From Spirochaetaceae bacterium (lineage in GTDB: Bacteria; Spirochaetota; Spirochaetia; Treponematales; Breznakiellaceae): 7,750 nucleotides of DNA. This document shows positions 5,356-7,750 of the stretch, one piece after another. The first letter of the stretch is position 1. Each line of letters opens with the position of its first letter. The DNA is taken from assembly GCA_031284645.1 (NCBI GenBank), contig JAITXS010000090.1:1-7750 (forward strand), written 5' to 3'. The notes under the pieces are model-generated. The model worked only from the letters and a program-made list of their open reading frames with translations, searched no databases and was not told the DNA's origin. The position numbers were made by a program, and so were the translations under genes.

Positions 5356-6522
5356 ATGGAAAATAGGCGGTACTTTTTTACTTCGGAATCAGTTGGTGAG
5401 GGACACCCTGATAAACTCTGCGATCAAGTTTCGGATGCTATTCTTGACGCTTGTCTGACCGAAGACCCCCAAAGCCGCGTTGCCTGTGAAAGTTTTGCCT
5501 CAACTTCGCTGGTGCTTGTTGGCGGTGAAATCACGACAAAAACATTTGTCGATTTTCAGCAAGTTGTGCGTAATGTCGCAAAAGATATTGGCTATACTGA
5601 CCCCGCTTACGGACTTGACTATCAGTCTATGGCGGTACTTGATATGATTCACAGCCAATCGCCGGATATAAGCCAAGGTGTTTCCGGAGTCGGCCTTGAC
5701 GAATACAAGGGGCAGCAAGGCGCAGGTGATCAGGGCATGATGTTTGGTTTTGCCTGTAACGAGACTCCCGAACTTATGCCTGTCCCGATTATGCTTGCAC
5801 ATAAGATTCTTTTAAACGCCTCCAAACTTCGGAAATCAAAAAAGATTACATGGCTGCGTCCCGACGCGAAAAGTCAGGTTACTGTTGAATATGAAGGTCA
5901 TAAGCCGATTCGTATTGATGCGGTTGTAGTCTCCCATCAGCACGATCCGGATATTTCCTACGGGGAACTCAAGGAAGTTGTTGTCCGTGATATTATCAAG
6001 CCGGTGCTGGAGCCGACAGGACTTTTAGACGCAAAAACAAATTACTATGTTAATCCGACAGGGCGTTTTGTTGTGGGCGGGCCGTTTGGCGACACCGGTC
6101 TTACCGGCAGGAAAATTATCGTTGACACCTATGGCGGCATGGGCCGTCACGGCGGCGGAGCATTTTCCGGCAAAGACCCGACCAAGGTTGACCGCTCGGC
6201 AGCATATGCGGCGCGTTATGTGGCGAAAAATATCGTAGCGGCCGGACTTGCCGAACGTTGCGAGATTGAGCTTGCCTATGCAATCGGCGTTCCTTTTCCT
6301 GTTTCCGTCATGATTGACACCTTCGGCACGGGAAAAGTGCCCGAAGAAAAAATCGAAGCCGCAGTTCAAAAAGTCTTTGATCTTTCCCCTGCGGGTATTA
6401 TAAAGACCCTTGACCTTCGCCGACCGATTTACCGCGATTCGGCGGCTTACGGGCACTTCGGCAGGAATCAGTTCCCCTGGGAAAAAACAGATAAGATTGA
6501 AGAACTAAAAAAGAATATTTAG
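5356..6522 (+). CDS. metK: S-adenosylmethionine synthase (methionine adenosyltransferase)
   Basis: This enzyme joins methionine and ATP to form S-adenosylmethionine, the cell's main methyl donor, releasing phosphate and pyrophosphate; family members are cytoplasmic and usually tetrameric. At 388 residues it is the usual bacterial length. Family signatures are in order: GEGHPDKLCDQVSDAILD (14-31, with the catalytic His17 and the Asp19-Lys20 pair), the signature GAGDQGMMFGFA (122-133), DTYGGMGRHGGGAFSGKD (257-274) and the following PTKVDRSAAYAARY, then AYGHFGR and FPWEKTDK near the C-terminus. No key residue is missing. The start is supported by AAGGAG 8 bases upstream and by alignment to the family N-terminus. 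The gene stands alone, divergent from the dksA-like gene and convergent with dxr, with a hairpin just after its stop. Confidence 0.97.
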   Translation: MENRRYFFTSESVGEGHPDKLCDQVSDAILDACLTEDPQSRVACESFASTSLVLVGGEITTKTFVDFQQVVRNVAKDIGYTDPAYGLDYQSMAVLDMIHSQSPDISQGVSGVGLDEYKGQQGAGDQGMMFGFACNETPELMPVPIMLAHKILLNASKLRKSKKITWLRPDAKSQVTVEYEGHKPIRIDAVVVSHQHDPDISYGELKEVVVRDIIKPVLEPTGLLDAKTNYYVNPTGRFVVGGPFGDTGLTGRKIIVDTYGGMGRHGGGAFSGKDPTKVDRSAAYAARYVAKNIVAAGLAERCEIELAYAIGVPFPVSVMIDTFGTGKVPEEKIEAAVQKVFDLSPAGIIKTLDLRRPIYRDSAAYGHFGRNQFPWEKTDKIEELKKNI

Positions 6523-6529
6523 TATTGGA

Positions 6530-6556
6530 GGGTGCAGAGATCAAATCTATGCGCCC
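6530..6556 (+). terminator. Hairpin after metK, possible terminator without T tract
   Basis: Bases 6530-6541 pair with 6545-6556 around the 3-base loop CAA: GGGTGCA with TGCGCCC (one G-T pair) and AGAT with ATCT, broken by one G/A mismatch. The stem begins 8 bases after the metK stop. It is followed by CC and then TT rather than a run of T, so it may protect or process the 3' end instead of terminating intrinsically. The rest of the 159-bp gap before dxr shows only a weaker GGTCT/AGACC hairpin (6588-6603). Confidence 0.45.
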
Positions 6557-6681
6557 CCTTGAGAGAGTTTAGCGTAGAAAGTAGAAGGGTCTCTGAGCAG
6601 ACCAAAACTCTATTGACCGGACGCAATTACCGTGCATGGAGGATAGAGGCCTTTTTGAAAATATACTCTCTTACTATAAAC

Positions 6682-7750
6682 CTATCTGATTTCCTTTAAG
6701 GCCAAAGAGCGGGCTTTCTTGTCAAGATCTAAAATGATGTCAAGGGAGTCCGCTTTTCCGCTCCAGTCACGGGACAATACTTGTTCCGTTATGCGGGATA
6801 TTGCAAGGAAATCAATTTGTTTGTTGAGAAAGGCAGAAACGGCAATTTCATTCGCAGCGTTATAGGCGATGCTGTACAGCGGCCCCGCACGGACAGCATC
6901 GTACGCCAAACGCAGCATAGGGAATCGTTCAAAGCAGGGGGCCTCAAAACTAAGCCCCAGCGGAGAGGATGAAGGTCTGTCAAAATCAAGCCGTGCAAAA
7001 GGACAGGCCCGAACTTCCGGATAGTAAAGCGCTTTATGGATCGGCAGGCGCATATCAGGCTTTGAAAGTTCCGCGTAAAGTGCGCCGTTGCAAAGGCGTA
7101 TCATCGAATGGACTATACTCTGCGGATGAATGACCACGCTTACTTTATCGGGTGAAACATCAAAAAGACGGACTGCCTCAATGACCTCAAGCCCCTTGTT
7201 TGCAAGGCTTGCCGAGTCAATCGTGATTTTCCGTCCCATATTCCATGTCGGATGGGCGAGCGCCCTTTCCACATCGACATGACGAAGCTCCTCGTTACTA
7301 AAAGTGCGAAAAGGGCCGCCCGAGGCGGTTAAAATAATTTCGCTCAAACTCTCGTTTTTAACGCTGCTCCCGCTTTTTGTGTACTGATTGATAAGACTAA
7401 AAACCGCGCTATGCTCGGAATCCACGGGGATTATCTTTGCCTGCTTTTCCTGCGCTTTATGATGGACGAGTTCCCATGCCATGACTACGCTTTCTTTATT
7501 GGCAAGTGCAAGGTCGATACGGTTTTCCAATACGGCAAGTGAAGGCTCCAAACCGGCAGAACCGGCGATACCGTTCACGGCTATATCCGCGTCACATTCA
7601 CCAATCGCACGTAAAAGCCCCTCTTTCCCGTAAAAAACCTGTTTTTGATCAAGCGCCGATAACCCGCCGGAATTTTCCTTGCAGACAAGTGCTACGATCG
7701 CTTGGGGGAATTCTTTGGCAAGGGCGCACAGGCCCTCGCTGTCATGATAT
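6682..7750 (-). CDS. dxr: 1-deoxy-D-xylulose 5-phosphate reductoisomerase, N-terminus beyond the window
   Basis: This is the second enzyme of the MEP isoprenoid pathway: it rearranges and reduces DXP to MEP with NADPH and a divalent metal, in the cytoplasm. The frame is open from the right edge to TAG at 6682-6684, showing 355 residues against about 398 in E. coli. Roughly 30-45 N-terminal residues, including the NADPH-binding glycine motif, are outside. The GTG at 7576-7578 lies within conserved sequence (ADIAVNGIAGSAGLEP) and is not the start. Visible motifs are LALANKES, IIPVDSEHSA (metal ligands Asp and Glu), LTASGGPFR, AHPTWNMGRKITIDSA (the flexible active-site loop with its Trp) and NKGLEVIEA (third metal ligand). 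The catalytic set looks complete, so the fosmidomycin-binding pocket is presumably conserved. In many bacteria dxr is followed by the rseP site-2 protease gene; here it ends facing metK. Confidence 0.95.
   Translation of the reverse strand, partial: YHDSEGLCALAKEFPQAIVALVCKENSGGLSALDQKQVFYGKEGLLRAIGECDADIAVNGIAGSAGLEPSLAVLENRIDLALANKESVVMAWELVHHKAQEKQAKIIPVDSEHSAVFSLINQYTKSGSSVKNESLSEIILTASGGPFRTFSNEELRHVDVERALAHPTWNMGRKITIDSASLANKGLEVIEAVRLFDVSPDKVSVVIHPQSIVHSMIRLCNGALYAELSKPDMRLPIHKALYYPEVRACPFARLDFDRPSSSPLGLSFEAPCFERFPMLRLAYDAVRAGPLYSIAYNAANEIAVSAFLNKQIDFLAISRITEQVLSRDWSGKADSLDIILDLDKKARSLALKEIR

Noticed and set aside
6682..7578. dxr starting at GTG 7578
   Set aside because: The conserved DXR sequence continues upstream in frame to the right edge, so the true start lies outside the window.

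Overview
The window looks like chromosomal DNA from a spirochaete, most likely a Treponema (possibly a gut-associated lineage), though no single marker proves this. The clues are a formylglycine-generating-enzyme (FGE)-type C-type-lectin protein with a bacterial Ig-like domain, a remnant of an Rpn/PD-(D/E)XK transposase-like protein of a kind abundant in such genomes, and a large CsgG-like lipoprotein, all beside ordinary housekeeping genes. Base composition is mixed: the first kilobase has its own codon habits, while pyrG, metK and dxr look like native core genes.

Layout. Positions 2-1027 (+) hold the 3' part of a surface-type protein: an Ig-like (Big_2) domain, then an FGE-sulfatase/C-type lectin domain. 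Its last ~37 codons change codon usage sharply and resemble the variable region of a diversity-generating retroelement (DGR) target. Positions 1028-1575 are an accessory patch: two G-run/C-run, imperfectly palindromic repeat blocks bracket the C-terminal stump of an Rpn-family gene on the minus strand. pyrG (CTP synthase, 1613-3235, +) follows, apparently with a promoter so close that its mRNA would be nearly leaderless. It converges, with a 9-bp gap, on a 444-residue lipoprotein gene (3245-4579, -) with two CsgG/TolB-N-like domains around a TPR-like centre. A 250-bp non-coding gap separates this from a DksA/TraR-type zinc-finger regulator (4830-5189, -), which is divergent from metK (S-adenosylmethionine synthase, 5356-6522, +). 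The shared 166-bp gap carries recognisable promoters for both genes. metK converges on dxr (DXP reductoisomerase, 6682 to the right edge, -), which lacks its N-terminus here.

How the genes relate. The intact genes are mostly single transcription units on alternating strands, not one pathway: CTP synthesis, SAM synthesis, isoprenoid precursor synthesis, stringent-response-type transcription control, and envelope functions. The most unusual part is the left 1.6 kb. The suspected DGR-type variable region and the paired hairpin repeats around a decayed gene are the candidates for something beyond routine annotation. No reverse transcriptase or template repeat lies in this window, so the DGR idea rests on the shape of the target alone.
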